This document shows positions 62,815 through 64,000 of a DNA stretch of 64,000 nucleotides, piece by piece. How positions within the stretch are numbered: position 1 is the stretch's first letter; each line of letters starts with the position of its first letter. The position numbers and the translations under genes were made by a program. Origin of the DNA: Choristoneura fumiferana (taxonomy: Eukaryota > Arthropoda > Insecta > Lepidoptera > Tortricidae); contig NC_133472.1 of NCBI RefSeq assembly GCF_025370935.1, positions 35,291,337-35,355,336 on the forward strand, given 5' to 3'. The notes under the pieces were generated by a model. The model did no database searches. It saw only the letters and a list, made by a program, of their open reading frames with translations, and was not told the origin of the DNA.

Positions 62815-64000
62815 GTTCTGAAGTCAACTAGGAACCCTTAAACTTCCGCCATGTCTGTCCGTCTGTCTGTCTGTCTGCCTGTCCGTCCGCGGCTAAAGGG
62901 CCCCATACACGGTACGATTCGTCTGTACGATCCGTCGCTTCAGTGCCCTTAGGTTTTCGGTTTCAAAATACGTCTCGATCGCGTTCGCGTTAAAATCTCA
63001 ATTTGTATGAAAACACGAACATCGCAAACGTTCCGCTAGAGGCGCTGTTCGCGTTTCCATATAAATTGAGGTTTTAAACGCGAACGCGATCGAGACGTAT
63101 TTTGTAACCGAAAACTTACACTAAGGGTACAGACCGATCGGAACGACGAATCGTTAAGGGCCCCAAATACGGTACGATCGATATGATGAAAATCGCGACG
63201 ATTGATCGCATCAAAAATGACGCCCATACACGAAACGATTGGTCGTAACGATCGATCATTTACTTGTGTGAAACTGAAGGATAAAGACGTGTTCAAATAA
63301 TTCAATACGTGCCCATTATTAGTGACAACATAAACTTTATTTTTAAATTACAGTTTGACTGTTAGATTAACCCCTCATTATAATTATTTAAGCAATAGTA
63401 ACGAATTACCAATAGGTACGTAAAAAAATCCTTAATGGAACAAAAGTTCCGATGGAAAAAAGTTCCCATCTGGCAACGTTCCGGCGTCAGTGAGACAAAA
63501 TCGAATCGTTGATCGTAAAGAGCCATACACTGTCGATTCATCGTTACGAATTCATGATTGCATGGGATTTTGTTGCGATTTCCGACATCGTCTTCGATTA
63601 AGTAAATCGTTAACGATCTTGACATACACTATTGATTCGTCGTTTCGATCGGTCCGAAGCGACGGATCGTACAGACGAATCGTACCATGTATGGGGCCCT
63701 TTAGTGTACCTATGTCAAGATCGTTAACGATTTACTTCATCGAAGACGATGTCTGAGATCGCAACAAAATCCCATGCAATCATAAATATCGTAACGATGA
63801 ATCGACAGTGTTTGGCTCTATACGATCAATCGTCACGATTTTCATTAGATCGATCGTACAGAGATGTGTATGGGGCCGTTAGTACTAGAAAGCTGTAATT
63901 TGGCTAGAATATACATATAAGTCATGCCGACAGTGGTCAAAAAAATTTTTGTTTATTGTAACTACTTTTTTGTTCTTGACTTACCCTATAGTGTGGGGTA
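62815..64000. mobile_element. three-level nest of repeats
   Basis: The outer layer is a reverse copy of the 53211-53817 repeat (about 62815-62895, resuming about 63883 with 'agaaagctgtaattt' and 'catgccgaca', cut by the window end). Inside it are palindromic GGGCCCCATACA elements (about 62897-63881). Inside those is the TGCCCTTAG MITE at 62944-63129. Confidence 0.72.
62944..63129. mobile_element. TGCCCTTAG-family MITE, copy 2, CAG duplication
   Basis: It starts TGCCCTTAGGTTTTCGG and ends CTTACACTAAGGGTA, flanked by CAG (62941-62943 and 63130-63132). 186 bp, strongly similar to 29543-29732, including the 'cgttccgctagaggcgctg' centre. Confidence 0.88.

Overview
This is an animal nuclear locus, most likely from a moth or butterfly (Lepidoptera). 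It is AT-rich, its genes have GT-AG introns, it has no bacterial-type gene packing, and it is saturated with short interspersed and foldback repeats of lepidopteran type. These include a tRNA-headed SINE, a second SINE ending in (GATG)n, and the '...gcccgcggcttcgcccgcg...' and 'accggccaag...cggaacc' repeats. I cannot name the species. No CRISPR, operon, viral block or intact autonomous transposon is visible.

Two protein-coding genes are supported, both on the + strand. (1) Positions 2395-13262 hold the last five exons of a failed axon connections (fax) homologue. It is a GST/thioredoxin-fold neuronal protein with a Lys/Glu-rich tail, and its 5' exons lie outside the window. (2) Positions 25422-57160 hold a peroxidasin (Pxn) gene with seven coding exons that splice in frame to 1364 residues: signal peptide, LRR-NT, five 24-residue LRRs, LRR-CT, four I-set Ig domains, an animal haem peroxidase domain, an RTRR convertase-type site and a C-terminal coiled coil. 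No VWC domain was found. A GC-rich promoter-like block lies directly upstream. The first intron is 19.1 kb. Ig3, Ig4 and the whole peroxidase domain sit in one 2.84-kb terminal exon.

The rest is repeat-rich non-coding DNA. Layout: 1-2.4 kb is a fax intron with a foldback element, a decayed 115-bp tandem array and a hAT-like MITE with a perfect 8-bp target duplication. 5.0-12.8 kb is a large fax intron with several non-autonomous elements. 13.3-25.1 kb is the fax 3' UTR and intergenic DNA. 25.6-44.7 kb is Pxn intron 1 with many MITEs and SINEs, including nested ones. 45.0-52.4 kb is Pxn introns with a TTAA-flanked foldback family and a minisatellite. 57.8-64 kb is the downstream flank, with a three-level nest of insertions at 62.8-64 kb.

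The most rewarding material is transposon archaeology: several insertions still show target-site duplications that reconstruct the order of events (MITE into MITE at 29.5 kb, triple nest at 62.9 kb, a twin-priming-like SINE at 10.1 kb). After that comes the domain and exon architecture of Pxn. The two genes do not form a pathway unit that the sequence can show. Both families are linked by literature to neural or extracellular-matrix development, but their adjacency is only an observation.
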